Shown here one piece after another: positions 24,460-34,668 of a DNA stretch of 64,000 nt (positions are counted from its first letter, which is position 1; every line of letters starts with the position of its first letter). A program made the position numbers and the translations under genes. The DNA comes from Nicotiana tabacum. Its lineage: Eukaryota > Streptophyta > Magnoliopsida > Solanales > Solanaceae. The notes beneath the pieces were generated by a model. The model saw only the letters and a list, made by a program, of their open reading frames with translations, searched no databases and was not told the DNA's origin. Location of the stretch: assembly GCF_000715075.1 (NCBI RefSeq), contig NC_134096.1, positions 39,567,804 through 39,631,803 on the forward strand. The letters run 5' to 3'.

Positions 24460-25438
24460 TTGGCATGGAAAATTGCTCGAAGACTCGAAGGCATCCCAGG
24501 AACTACGCACCAAAGTGGCTCGTTACTGCCCATGGACGGGCAATTATATAGGAGATCGTACCAAGGATCGTTGGCCCGATGTCTAGGAGCCTCGGAGGCG
24601 GACTACGTGATGAGAGAAGTCCATGAAGGAATTTGCGGGAACCATTCCGGTGCAGATTCATTGGTACTAAAGCTGGTTAGGGTAGGATTCTATTGGCCCT
24701 GAATGGAACAAGATGCAAAGATGTTCGTTCAGAAATGCGATAAATGCTAATGCTATGCATAGTTGGTAAACCAACCGGCGGAATTCTTTCATTCAGTGTT
24801 GTCCCCATGCCCATTCATGAAATGGGGGATGGATATAGTTGGCACACTGCCACCGGGTCCCGTAAAGGTAAGATTCCTCTTAATTTAAACTGACTACTTC
24901 ACTAAATGTGTTGAAGTAGGTCCTTACCAAAAGATTGGTGAGCGCGAAGTGGTCGACTTCCTATGGGAACACATAATCTGCCGATTTGAAATACCAAAGA
25001 AAATTGCCTCCGACAACGGACCATAGTTCATAGGCTCCAAAGTCACAAAATTTCTCGAAGAATTGAAAATCAAGAGGTTTACATCCTCACCGTACCATCT
25101 GAGGCTAATGGATAGGCGGAGTTAACCAACAAGGTGATTATCCAAAACCTCAAAAAGAGCTTAGAAGCTGCTAAAGGTAAATGGCCGAAAGAGTTACCGG
25201 GCGTGCTATGGGCATATCAAAAGATGAAAAAGTCAAGCACGGGAGAGACACCTTTCTCTCTCGTATTTGGCGAGGATGCTCTGATCCCGGTGGAAGTAGG
25301 GGAAGGTACCTTACAGTTTTCCCGAGCAAACTAAGAAGTAAAATAATTAGGCATTGCTGGTGAAGTTGGATTTGCTCGATTAACGTAGGGACTTGGCATA
25401 CGTGAGGATGGTGGCTCAGAAGCAAAGGATGGAGAGAT
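24460..25438 (+). pseudogene. Integrase of element D, 3' truncated
   Basis: The HHCC zinc domain is visible as REVHEGICGNHSGADSL with FVQKCDKC. The core follows with [12 protein letters not shown] (first Asp), IASDNGP (second Asp) and NG-stop-AELTN (Glu, with a stop just before it). YQKMKKSSTGETPFSLVFGE is the C-terminal part of the core. Several stops are present. At 25438 the frame is cut by the LTR of element F; the rest of D is not found. Confidence 0.75.
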
Positions 25439-27187
25439 TATCACGACCCAAACCGATGGGCCGTGACGGGTGCTCGAGTCCTACCTGTCAAACACCCATA
25501 AGCATTCTTCTAAGATATAAACCTGAATAATATTTGCTGAATTACGAGAATAACATACATGAAGGAAACCTTCCCAAAAGGCATATGTACATATACGTGC
25601 GAAACACGTGGGCGAGCCGACAAGGCTGCTATAGACAACTATATACCTAAAACTGGAAGCCGACAAGGCCACAAACTATCCAACTGTACATAACTGTCTA
25701 CAGACCTCTAATAGAATATACAACTGTACAAGGACAGGATTGGGCCATGTCATACCCATATATGTATACAAGCATATCATACCAAAATCAAAAGTAGCTC
25801 CGGATCAAATGGAGCACGCCAACTCTCGCTGATCAAGAATCCTAAGAAGGGGGACCGTCAGCTTATCTACCTGCACCTGCGCGCATGAAATGCAGGCTCC
25901 GGGAAATAGGGCGTCAGTACGAATAATGTACTGAGTATGTAAGGCATAATAATCAGTACATAGAAGAGATAGATGAAACACGGAACAAAGAATTCCGCTT
26001 GTAAGTCTAAATAACTTGTAAATAATGAAACATTTATAATGTCATTCACGTGCGTACAAATGTCGTGTCATGCATGGGTATAGGTATACATAACATCATC
26101 AAGCCTCTGAGGGCTTCCTATCATATCATCTCGGCCACTGTGGGCAAAATCATTAACATATGCCAATTGATCAGGTGGTGGTGCGTATATAACGCCGTAA
26201 CCTTTTCCCATATCCCATATACATATGTATACATATAAATATGCGTATATAACGCCATCTTGTCATGGGTCAATGTACATGTATAAATGAATGAAATACA
26301 TGAAAATATGTTAATAATCTCAATATTCCTTTCGGATAAACTTTATCAATTGCGTATCATTCTGAGACCCATGAACAGAAGATATAATAATATGTCACAT
26401 GGGGAATCAAGAACATAGAGACCCCTAGTATTTCTATGAATAGAGTCGTTTATGAAAACTGTGTGTTTGCTCATTTCTTTTTGTATCATTTGGATCATGC
26501 CAAAAAGAAAGAAGGGATGACCTTAACATACCTGGAGTGGACAAAAATCCGTATGATGTTCTTGGAAAAGGTTGCACCGTACTCCTTTAGAACCGCAAAA
26601 TTTTATGTTGCTAAGGTGCTAATAATTCCCGTTGGAATTGTTTGGTTACAAGAAGTTTTGTTGAAAACTTGTAGGAATTAATAAGTCTTTGTATTCAAAA
26701 TATTAGAAATGAAATTAGCATCTGATTGTAGTGTCTTTGTATTCAAAATGTTAGAATGAAGTTAGCATGAGATGATTGTAAGTTATTTTGTATTGAAGAT
26801 GTTAGAGATGAAGTGTCTTTGTAACTAACACATTTGTTTGCCACCTAATCAACAATGACTAAGAGTCATGTCTTTAGGAAGTGGCTTGCTGTCACGTGGG
26901 GGTGGGTGGGGATTTTAATCTTTATCCACTAATTTATTAATTAATTTGGTAATATCCCGATACCCGATAATTAACCAATCACCCACATAATTAAGAATTT
27001 TCTCAAATCGACAATCTTCAATCGAAACTCATTTCCTTTAATTCGTGTACCCTTTACCCTTCATGGCACTTACTTATCGCTTATTATAAATAGCATAAAT
27101 ACGTTAACCTCAAGATAATCTCATCCCCGAGTCTACGTCGATTAACTGAAGACGAAACTTTAATATACAAAAACGCGAGATGTAACA
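25439..27187 (-). repeat. 3' LTR of element F (1749 bp)
   Basis: On the minus strand it begins TGTTACATCTCGCG at 27187 and ends TGGGTCGTGATA at 25439; the terminal CA appears mutated to TA. It is a reverse copy of the solo LTR at 20126-22131: shared blocks include CCATGACAAGATGG/CCATGACCATATGG and GCCTCTGAGGG. Four short imperfect repeats around TCTTTGTATTCAAAAT.TTAGA occur at 26681-26830. Confidence 0.75.
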
Positions 27188-27199
27188 TCCTTCTCCCCT

Positions 27200-29130
27200 T
27201 AGAAACATTCGTCCTCGAATGTTTAACTCCCCGGGATCTATATAACTTTGGTAGAGTCGCCTTTGTAACAATACTACTACCAACTCTTCCTGTAGAAACT
27301 CAATGATTCAACGCCATATAGGACCACAATCATCAATAACTAACACAAGGATCCATACACGTACCTTAAGGTTGTGATGTCTCAGTCGGACCCTTCTCTG
27401 GAGGAGGAAATAAGTAGGGATATCTAGACTTCATGTCTTCCTCAGCCTCCCAAGTCATTTCTTCCACATTATTGTTTCTCCAAAGTACTTTCACCTAAGC
27501 TACGTCTTTAGTTCTCAATCTCCGAACCTAACTGTGTAATATAGCAATGGGAGTTTCTTCATATGATAGCTGCTCTATGACCTGAACGTCGTCAACTGAC
27601 ACGATTCTGGAAGAATCTCCGATACATTTACAGAGCATAGACACATGAAAGACTGGATGTAGAAACTCCAAGTCCTAAGGCAAGTCTAACTCATATGCTA
27701 CCTGGCCTATCTTGCGTATGATCTTATATGGTCCAATGTACCGAGGGCTATGTTTTCCTTTCTTACCGAACCTCATAACACCTTTCATCGGTGATACCTT
27801 TAGGAATACCCAGTCGTCAACCTGAAACTCCAAGTCTCGCCGTCGATTATCCGCATAAGACTTCTGACGGCTTTGAGCTGCTAATAGCCTTTCCTTTATA
27901 AGCTTAATTTTCTCGATTGCCTATTGTACCAATTCTGGTCCTACTAACGTAGTTTCCTCAACATCGAACCACCCTATAGGCGACCTACACTCCCGTCCGT
28001 AAAGAGCTTCATATGGAGCCATCTGAATACTGGAATGGTAGCTATTATTATATGCGAACTCAATAAGCGGCAGATGATCATCCCAGCTACCTTTGAAGTC
28101 TATCACACAAGTTCGTAACATATCCTCAAGTGTTTGAATAGTACACTCAGCCTGCCCGTCTGTCTGGGGATGAAATGTTGTACAAAGACTTACCTGAGTC
28201 CCCAATCCTTTTTGGAAGAACCTCCAGAAGTTAGCTGTAAATTGAGCTCCTCTATCCGAGATAATAGATACAGGGATACCATGCAGTCGAACTATCTCCT
28301 TAATATAAAGCCTTGCATAATCCTCTGCGGAATATATAATCCTAATGGGCAGAAAATGGGCTGCTTTTGTAAGCCTATCAACAATCACCCATATAGAATC
28401 GAACTTACGCTGGGTATGAGGTAGGCCTACGATGAAATCCATATTGATTACTTCCCACTTCCAAGTCAGAATCTCTATAGCCTGTAATAATCCACCGGGT
28501 TTTTGGTGCTCAATCTTGACCTGCTGACAGTTAGGGCACTGAGCAACAAACTCCGCTATATCCTTTTTCATTCCGTCCCACCAATATACTTCCCTGATAT
28601 CATGATATATTTTGGTTGCTCCTGGATGGATAGAATCACGAGAATAGTGAGTTTCTCCCATAACCCGCTGATGCAGCCCTGCAACATTAGGGACACATAA
28701 TCGTCCTCGATATCTGAGGACCCCATCTTCTGCAACCTCAAACTGTGTCTTCTCCTTCTGAGGGGTGGTATCCCTATAATGAACTAACACAAGATCCTCG
28801 TACTGGCGTTCCTTCACTTTAGTTACTAACGAGGATGTTGCCGTATCCTAAATAGTAATTCCAATATCACCTGAGTCCAGTAACCGAACTCCAAGCATCG
28901 GCTACCACGTTCGCCTTCCCCAGATGGTATAAAATATCAACGTCATAATATTTAAGTAGCTCCAAGCATCTCCTTTGACGTAAATTCAATTCCTTTTGCT
29001 TGAAGATATATTGGAGGCTCTTATGATCCGTATAGATATCACCATGAATGCCATACAAGTAGTGCCTCCACATCTTTAGTGTATGAATTACCGCGGCTAA
29101 CTCTAAATCGTGGGTCGGGTAGTTCTTCTC
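27200..29130 (-). pseudogene. pol of element F: RNase H, integrase and chromodomain
   Basis: Minus strand. RNase H end: [19 protein letters not shown] and [12 protein letters not shown] (29073-28880). Integrase (28817-27921) is well preserved: zinc domain ETHYSRDSIHPGATK with CPNCQQVK, core NMDFIVGLPHTQ, ISDRGAQF and FHPQTDGQAECT, so the D, D, E triad is present. A stop follows GPELVQ. The C-terminal part continues in the same sense with VAYELDLP, HPVFHVSML and a chromodomain (about 27620-27400: YEETPIAIL, VKVLWRNNNVEEMTWEAEED, KSRYPYLF), with at least two more stops. Chromodomain and motif wording place it in the Tekay/Del clade. Confidence 0.85.
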
Positions 29131-30103
29131 GCAGGTGCGGAACTCACTTAGGAGCCCAGCTTCCGCATCTGTGGCCCAAAAACCCGCACCTGCGAAAGCG
29201 CACCTGCGCGTTTCCTCCGCTTCTGCGAAGCCTGTCCAGCATCACCCTTTCCTCATCTGCGCCCCAGTTTTTGCACCTGCGGGCTCGCAGATGCGACATC
29301 CACCTCGCACCTGCGTAACCTGCCTAGCCCAGCATTGCCCGCACTTGCGCACTCCCCACGCGCACCAGCGGCCTTGCACCTGCAACTCTTTCTTCCGCAA
29401 GTGCGAAAATAGCAGTAGCAGAAGCTTCAACTGCATTTTCCAATATCGACAAATCCGTTAACCACCCGGAATCACTCCGAGGCCCTCTGGACTTCAACCA
29501 AAAATACCAATAAGTCATATATCAACATACCAACTTAGTCGAACCTTCAAATCACTTAAAACAACATCAAATCATCAAATTACCCTCGGATTCAAGCCTA
29601 AGAACTTTTAAATTTCCAAATTCAGCAACTGATGCCGAAACAAACCAAACCACGTACAAATGACCTCAAATTTTGCACACACATCACAAATGACACTACT
29701 AACCTACTTCAACTTCCGGAATTCCATTCCGACCCCAATATCAAATTTTCCAGATGTCGACCGAAATCGCCAAATTTCTAATTTCGCCAATTCAAGCCTA
29801 ATTCTACCACGAACATCCAAATCACATTCCAGACGCACTCCTAAGTCCAAAATCAGCTAACTGCACTAATGGAACCATAAGGATTCAAATCCGAGATTGT
29901 TTATGCATAGTTCAACATACGGTTGATTTGTTTTCCAGCTTAAGTTTCTACTTAAGAGACTAAGTGCCTCAATTCACTCTGAAACCACTCCGGTCCCAAA
30001 CCAACTAACCCAATATAACATAATATAGCTGAATAACACAAAAAGAAGTAGAAATGGGGAAAACGGGGCTAGAACTCTCGAAACGACCAGCCGGGTCGTT
30101 ACA
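29131..30103 (-). repeat. 3' LTR fragment of element B
   Basis: Minus strand begins TGTAACGACCCGGCTGG at 30103, just after the polypurine tract (minus-strand AGAGGGGGAGGA, 30104-30115). It ends at 29131 inside the U3 GCAGGTGCG cluster (29131-29405), where it joins the RNase H of element F. Confidence 0.75.
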
Positions 30104-30115
30104 TCCTCCCCCTCT

Positions 30116-31346
30116 TAAACATCCGTTCATCCTCGAACGGGTCTAGAAACATACCTGGAGTCTCGAATAGGCATGGATATCTGCTCCGCATCTCCCGCTC
30201 AGTCTCCCAGGTGGCCTCCTCCACAGGCTGACCTCTCCATTGCACCTTCACTGAAGCTACATTCTTTGACCTCAACCTTCGAACCTGCTGATCCAAAATA
30301 GCCACCGGCTCCACATCATAAGTCATATCACACTCCAACTGAACCGTGCTGAAATTCAAAACATGGGACGGATCTCCAATATACTTCCGGAGCATGGAAA
30401 CATGAAACACTGGATGCACACTCGACAAGCTGGGTGGCAAGGCAAGCTTATAAGCCACCTCTCCTATCCTCTGAAGCACCTCAAAAGGCCCAATAAACCG
30501 GGGGCTCAACTTGCCTCTCTTCCCAAACCTCATAACACCCTTAATGGATGATACCTTCAGCAAAACCTTCTCCCCAACCATAAAAGACACATCACGGGCC
30601 TTCCTATCCGCGTAGCTCTTCTGCCTAGACTGCACCGTGCGAAGCCGCTCCTGAATCAATTTCACCTTATCTAATGCGTCCTGGACTAAGTCTGTACCTA
30701 AGAGCCTAGCCTCACCCGACTCAAACCATCCAACCAGAGATCTACACCTCCTCCCATATAAATCCTTGTATGGAGCCATCTGAATACTCGACTGATAACT
30801 GTTGTTATATGCAAACTCCGCGAATGGCAAAAACTGGTCCCATGAACCCCCAAAGTCAATGACACAAGCACGCAACATGTCCTCCAATATCTAAATAGTG
30901 CGGTCGGACTGCCCGTCCGTCTGAGGGTGAAAAGTTATGCTCAACTCAATCTGAGTACCCAACTCTCGCCGCACGGCCCTCCAAAACTGCGATGTGAACT
31001 GAGTACCCCTATCTGAAATGATGGAAACTGGACACCATGCAGGCGAGCGATCTCTCGGATGTAAATCTCATCCAACCGCTCTGAAGAGTAAATAGTGCCA
31101 ACTGGAATGAATTGCACGGACTTGGTCAGCCGATCCACAATAACCCAAATAGCGTCAAACTTCCTCGAAGTCTGTGGGAGCCCAACTACAACGTCCATGG
31201 TGATCCGCTCCCACTTCCACTTTGGGATCTCTAATCTCTGAAGCAAGCCACCCGGTCTCTGATGCTCATACTTAACCTGTTGACAGTTGAGACACCAAGC
31301 CACAAACCCAACTATATCCTTCTTCATCTGCCTCCACCAATAGTGC
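30116..31346 (-). pseudogene. Integrase and chromodomain of element B
   Basis: Minus strand. Zinc domain EEAHNSRYSIHPGAAK plus CLNCQQVKYEH; core TMDVVVGLPQTS. After RLHGV the frame shifts (a one-base loss near 31030), so the second catalytic region reads out of frame. The catalytic glutamate appears as DGQSDRTI, Glu to Asp, followed by a TAG stop at about 30894. The last 262 codons (30887-30099) are open: EFAYNNSYQSSIQMAPYK, VAYKLALPPSLSSVHPVFHV and a chromodomain (about 30302-30150: YDVEPVAILDQQVRRL, VKVQWRGQPVEEATWE). The end PFEDERMFKRGRM overlaps the polypurine tract. Confidence 0.85.
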
Positions 31347-32202
31347 TACCTCAAATCCTGGTACATCTTCGCGGCACCCGGATGGATGGAATACCGCGAG
31401 TTGTGGGCCTCCTCAAGAATCAACTCTCGAAGCCCATCTACATTAGGAACACATATCCGGCCTTGCATTCTCAACACGTCGTCATCACCAATAGTCACAT
31501 CCCTAGCATCACCTCTCCGAACCCTATCCTGAAGAACGAGCAAGTGGGGGTCATCATATTGACGCTCCCTGATACGGTCATAAAGAGAAGACCTGGAGAC
31601 CACACAAGCCAATACCCGACTAGGCTCCGAAATATCCAATCTGACAAGCTGGCCCCTAAGGTCTGAACATCAAATGCCAAAGGTCTCTCTGCTGCTGAAA
31701 GATATGCTAAACTTCCCAAACTTTCTGCCCGGCGACTCAAAGCATCGACCACCACATTGGCCTTCCCCGGATGGTACAAAATAGTGATATCATAGTCCTT
31801 AAGAAGCTCCAACCATCTCCGCTGATGCAAATTAAGATGCTTCTGCTTTAACAGATACTGCAGACTCTGGTGATCAGTATAGATCTCACAATGAACCCCA
31901 TACAAATAATGATGCCAAATTTTCAAGGCACGAACAATGGCTGCTAACTCAAGATCATGGACATGATAGTTCTTCTCATGGGTCTTCAACTGGCGCGAGG
32001 CATAGGCAATCACCCTACCCTCCTGCATCAAAACACAACCAATGCCTATCCTCGAGGCATTACAATACAAGGTGTAAAAACCTAAAGCTGATGGCAGAAC
32101 TAATACTGAAGTTGTGGTCAAAGCAGTCTTGAGCTTCTGAAAGCTCTCCTCGTACTCATCCGACCACCTGAATGGAGCACCCTTTTGGGTCAATTTGGTC
32201 AA
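31346..32202 (-). pseudogene. RNase H region of element B
   Basis: Minus strand, continuing RT in another frame. [19 protein letters not shown] is the connection; RNase H follows with [14 protein letters not shown] (normally CDAS, so the first catalytic Asp is Asn), [18 protein letters not shown] (catalytic Glu), [13 protein letters not shown] (Asp) and [16 protein letters not shown] (Asp). A frameshift near 31640 separates it from the segment leading to integrase (31639-31346). Confidence 0.8.
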
Positions 32203-33560
32203 GGCGATGCAATAGATGAAAATCCCTCCACAAAGCGACGGTAAAAACCCGCTAAACCAAGAAAGCTCCTAATCTCCGTGGCTGAGGATGGTCTGGGCCA
32301 ACTCTGCACCACCTCTATCTTCTTCGGATCCACCTGAATACCCTCACTAGACACCACGTGCCCCAAGAATGCTACTGAGCTGAGCCAGAACTCACATTGA
32401 GAGAACATTGCATAAAGCTTCTCCTCCCTTAATATCTGTAATACAATCCTCAAATGCTGAGTGTGCTCCTCCTGGCTACGAGAGTACACCAGGATGTCAT
32501 CAATGAATACAATGACGAATGAGTCCAAATAGGGCTGAAATACACTATTCATCAAATGCATGAATGCTGCTGGGGCATTCGTCAGCCCAAAAGACATCAC
32601 CAAGAACTCATAATGGCCATATTGGGTCCTGAAAGCTGTCTTAAGAATATCTGAATCCTGAATCTTCAGCTGGTGATAACCGGACCTTAAATCAATCTTG
32701 GAGAACACCCTCGCTCCCTGAAGTTGGTCGAATAAATCATCAATACGAGGCAAAGGATACTTGTTCTTGACTGTGACCTTGTTCAACTGCCTGTAATCAA
32801 TACACATTCTCATGGAACCATCCTTCTTCTTCATAAATAGAACCGGTGCACCCCAAGGTGACACACTAGGCCTAATAAACCCCATATCAAGGAGTTCCTG
32901 AAGTTGTTCCTTCAATTCCTTCAACTCCGACGGTGCCATACGATATGGTGGAATAGAAATGGGCTGAGTGCCCGGCACCAAATCAATACCAAAGTCAATA
33001 TCCCTGTCAGGCGGCATGCCCGGCAGGTCTGCAGGAAACACATCCGAAAAATCATGTACCACCGGAACAAAATCAATGACAGGAGTCTCTGCACTAACAT
33101 CCCTCACAAAAGCCAAAGAAGATAGGCAACCCTTCTCAACCATGCGTTGAGCCTTCAAATATGAAAGCACCCTACTTGGTACATAATCTAGAGAATTGCT
33201 CCACTCAACCCTCGGAATTCCCGGCATAGTCAACATCACCGTCTTAGCGTGACAATATAGAACAGCATGACATGGAGATAACCAATCCATACCCAATATC
33301 ACATCAAAATTGACCATACTGAGCAGCAAAAGGTCCACTTGTGTCTCCAGACCCACAATAGTCACCACACATGATCGATATACGCGATCCAAAATAATAG
33401 TATCACCCACAGGAGTAGATACATAAACAGAAGAAACTAGAGACTCACGGGGCATATCCAGAAAATGGGCGAAATACGAGGAAATATATGAATACGTGGA
33501 ACCAGGGTCAAATAATACTGAGGCATCTCTGTGACAAACTGAGATAATACCTGTAATCAC
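32199..33560 (-). pseudogene. Protease and reverse transcriptase of element B
   Basis: A 453-codon open stretch on the minus strand. Protease: [15 protein letters not shown] (active site D-x-G-S) and [85 protein letters not shown] and the catalytic FIDDILVYS. This is the best preserved coding segment of B. It lies between gag (33561 upward) and RNase H (below 32199). Frame changes at both ends show that no full polyprotein can be made. Confidence 0.85.
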
Positions 33561-34469
33561 AGCATCTGAAGCAATAGCATCTAGTCTGGCAGGGAGAGAA
33601 TAAAAATGGGCCTGACCACCCGTGATCTGCCTCCCCCTCTAGGGTGACCCCTAGCTGACTGACCTCCACCCCGAGCTGACTGGGCGGGTGGTGAGGTAAC
33701 TGGTGCTGTAGTTGGAGGCTGACTCCTCTGCTGAGATAGACCTCCATGACAACGAGGACACTGCCTCCATATATGCCCAAGCTCCCCACACTCAAAACAA
33801 CTCACTGGTGCTGGCGGCGGAAACTGAAGGGAACCCCTAGCACTGGGATAACTGGTAGAAGAACCTGGCATGTAAGAGCCCTGAACAGGTGGAGCACGGG
33901 ACGAACTCTGAGCTGGAAGGGCACTAAGTGATGAGTGACCCTGATGAGAACTGTGAAAACCATGTCCAGATAATGCACCATGGTAAATGGCCGAGCTGAC
34001 CGAGCCTGTCTGAAATGATGACCTCTACCGTGCTGGAATTGACCCCCAAAAAGAGCACCGCTGAATCCACCCTGACCATGAGGCCTCTTGGCCTCCCTCT
34101 CCTGACTGCGAACCATCTCAATATGCCGAGCAATGTCGACAACCTCATCAAAGGTAGCACCCTAAACCCACTCCCTGGTCATGAGCAACTGTAGCTTATA
34201 AGTGAGGCCATCAATAAACCTCATGATCCTCTCTCTGTCCGTGGAAACCAACTAGATAGCATGATGGGCCAACTCGGAGAACCGCATCCATCAATAACTG
34301 GAACCTGGTCCTGATCTGGGACAACTGGTGGATCTATAGGTACTGCCCCAGCTGCTTTACGGGTTGTACCTTTGCCCCTACCACGGCCTCTACCGCGACC
34401 TCGGCCTCTCGCAGCCCTGGCTGGTGGTGGTGGCTGGCCCTCCTGACCGGTAGCACGAGTCCTCACCAT
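33561..34469 (-). pseudogene. gag of element B with internal deletion
   Basis: Minus strand. Starts MVRTRATGQEGQPPPPARAA followed by an (RG)n tract, a typical Tekay Gag start. A zinc knuckle CFECGELGHIWRQC (CX2CX4HX4C) is at about 33800-33760, followed by a Gly-rich linker to protease. Only about 300 codons separate start and knuckle, shorter than I expect for the family, and the frame changes near 34221, so part of the capsid region appears deleted. Inactive. Confidence 0.75.
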
Positions 34470-34652
34470 CTGTGAGAGAATGAAACAACATATGTTTATT
34501 TACTAGAATCAACAGATTCACATGACAAGAATTCATGAATGTGGAGTTTCCTAAAGGTTATGCAGTCTCTCGAAGATAAGTATAGACGTCTCCGTACCGA
34601 TCCGCAAGACTCTACTAAACCCGCTCATGACTCGTGAGACCTATGTAACCTA

Positions 34653-34665
34653 GGCTCTGATACAA
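34653..34665 (-). other. Primer-binding site of element B
   Basis: Minus strand reads TTGTATCAGAGCC, a near match to the initiator tRNA-Met site TGGTATCAGAGC, three bases inside the LTR end at 34669. The surrounding leader (34565-34668) is shared with element C. Confidence 0.7.
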
Positions 34666-34668
34666 ATC

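Larger units (their letters stand above)
14624..25438 (+). mobile_element. Element D: decayed Tat-lineage Ty3/gypsy retrotransposon
   Basis: A forward element with the 3' piece of its 5' LTR (14624-14903), a primer-binding site starting TTTGGCGCCCACTGTGG (14905), then gag, protease, reverse transcriptase, a degenerate RNase H, an additional archaeal-type RNase H and integrase in that order. The extra RNase H and the LTR end ...AAACA plus TTTGGCGCCC are the same arrangement as element H, which supports the Tat lineage. D is interrupted by two solo LTRs and cut on the left by element C and on the right by element F. Many stops and frameshifts make it inactive. Confidence 0.8.
25439..29130 (-). 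mobile_element. Element F: Tekay-like chromovirus, 3' LTR plus partial pol
   Basis: A reverse-oriented remnant. Its 3' LTR is 25439-27187, preceded (minus sense) by a polypurine tract AGGGGAGAAGGA at 27188-27199 and by chromodomain, integrase and RNase H coding sequence. At 29130 it ends abruptly inside RNase H and joins the broken 3' LTR of element B. RT, protease, gag and the 5' LTR are absent. Confidence 0.8.

Noticed and set aside
28134..28700. Plus-strand open frames over the element F integrase
   Set aside because: Shadows of the minus-strand integrase, which carries all the recognised motifs.
32904..33150. Plus-strand frames over the element B protease and RT
   Set aside because: Antisense shadows of a clear pol reading frame.
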